This document shows, one piece after another, positions 5,928 to 6,214 of a stretch of 6,214 nt of DNA. A program made the translations under genes and the position numbers. The stretch lies in contig SLSP01000096.1 of NCBI GenBank assembly GCA_007130345.1, positions 1 to 6,214 of the forward strand, written 5' to 3'. Positions within the stretch are counted from its first letter, which is position 1; the number at the start of each line of letters is the position of its first letter. The notes beneath the pieces are model-generated. The model was not told the DNA's origin and searched no databases. It saw nothing but the letters and a program-made list of their open reading frames with translations. Source of the stretch: Thermoflexales bacterium. GTDB taxonomy: Bacteria > Chloroflexota > Anaerolineae > B4-G1 > SLSP01.

Positions 5928-6051
5928 TGACGCCCCTGAAAAAAGTCCAAAAATCCGATTTTTCCACACGCAACCTACTACCTGGCTGAAGTTCGCACGC
6001 GAAAAATCTCCTTCTAGGATCAAGTTTCTAAAAAATCGGATTTTTTAGGGT
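5928..6051. repeat. AT-rich palindromic interspersed repeat, copy 2
   Basis: Same element and orientation as the copy at the left end of the window. The match covers 5935-6051, and the preceding TGACGCC (5928-5934) belongs to the unit as judged from the third copy. Palindromes are AAAAATC-C-GATTTTT (5949-5963) and TAAAAAATC-G-GATTTTTTA (6029-6047), both conserved exactly. Most divergence from copy 1 lies between the palindromes (around 5985-5992 and 6010-6027), which suggests selection for, or recent mobility of, the folding parts. It lies just downstream of the tRNA terminator. Confidence 0.82.
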
Positions 6052-6078
6052 GACGCCACTGAAAAAAGTCCAAAAATC
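6051..6078. repeat. Truncated third copy of the palindromic repeat
   Basis: The 28 bases here match 5928-5955, the start of copy 2, with a single mismatch (TGACGCCACTGAAAAAAG here, TGACGCCCCTGAAAAAAG there). The match stops halfway through the first palindrome, after AAAAATC. The copy directly follows the last base of copy 2, so it is a tandem partial unit, as expected from incomplete excision, nested insertion or slippage. Confidence 0.8.
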
Positions 6079-6135
6079 GCAGTAGCGCAAAACTAACCCT
6101 GTGACAAGAAGAAGTCCCCGGTTGATTTCAAGTAA
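6079..6135. other. Intergenic, no feature recognised
   Basis: These bases separate the truncated repeat from the ACACGGAT palindrome. I see no gene, promoter or hairpin. Together with the repeats around it, this makes the whole stretch from the tRNA terminator to the window end non-coding. Confidence 0.6.
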
Positions 6136-6207
6136 GGACACGGATTTACACGGAAAAACACGGATTTTTTTTGGTTTTATCCGTGAAATCTGTGTTTATC
6201 CGTGTCC
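6136..6207. repeat. Imperfect palindrome of ACACGGAT / ATCCGTGT units
   Basis: The outer arms GGACACGGAT (6136-6145) and ATCCGTGTCC (6198-6207) are perfect inverted complements. Inside them lie further units: ACACGGA (6149-6155) and ACACGGAT (6159-6166) on the left arm, ATCCGTG (6179-6185) and ATCTGTG (6188-6194) on the right. The arms are separated by a T-rich loop (about 6167-6178). The whole could form a hairpin of about 72 bases with internal mismatches. Similar ACACGGATT/AATCCGTGT strings are, from memory, widespread between genes of environmental bacteria. No function is known to me and I could not search. Confidence 0.75.
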
Positions 6208-6214
6208 CAAACAG

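Noticed and set aside
5792..6023. Small open frames on both strands over the tRNA (one contains TRLELVTSAM, the other SVGQSAALTSQRSQVQVL)
   Set aside because: These are classic false proteins from translating a tRNA gene and its antisense. The cloverleaf is complete.
1..6051. A 6-kb genomic island bounded by direct repeats at a tRNA gene
   Set aside because: The repeats match each other but not the tRNA 3' end, and no integrase is present. The repeat folds as an intergenic element, and the content between the copies (tRNA, Fe-S assembly gene) looks native.
6136..6207. CRISPR array
   Set aside because: The units are short, irregularly spaced and inverted around a centre. There are no spacers of even length and no cas genes.

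Overview
The window looks like chromosomal DNA from a GC-rich bacterium, most likely a member of the Chloroflexota (Anaerolineae-like). This rests on the very long Thr-Pro-Thr-Pro linkers in two exported proteins, the style of the multidomain sensor protein, and the AT-rich palindromic intergenic repeats. It is an inference from composition and protein style; no marker gene fixes the taxonomy.

Layout. Positions 1-116 hold an AT-rich palindromic repeat, followed by a strong rho-independent hairpin (140-169). A compact three-gene operon on the minus strand fills 5330 down to 180. It encodes a 900-residue membrane sensor of histidine-kinase architecture, then a membrane-anchored protein with two LysM modules and a 140-residue Pro/Thr tail, then a beta-propeller lipoprotein. 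The junctions are a 10-base gap and a GTGA stop/start overlap. From about 5388 to 5456 the DNA is a divergent promoter region. On the plus strand follow a small DUF59/MIP18-type Fe-S assembly protein (5457-5750) and a tRNA-Val(GAC) (5805-5881) with its own promoter and terminator. The right end (5882-6214) has no gene. It carries a second copy of the left-end repeat, a truncated third copy, and a different imperfect palindrome built from ACACGGAT/ATCCGTGT units.

How the parts fit. The operon couples an inner-membrane sensor to two surface proteins: one predicted to bind peptidoglycan or another GlcNAc-containing glycan, the other a lipid-anchored propeller with sialidase-type Asp-boxes. A cell-envelope or extracellular-glycan sensing module is the simplest reading. 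The main anomaly is that the sensor's H-box has Asn (N676) where the phosphoacceptor His should be, while the ATP-binding G1 and G2 boxes look intact. No response regulator is encoded in the window. The sensor may therefore be a pseudokinase or partner regulator, or it may signal by a non-canonical route.
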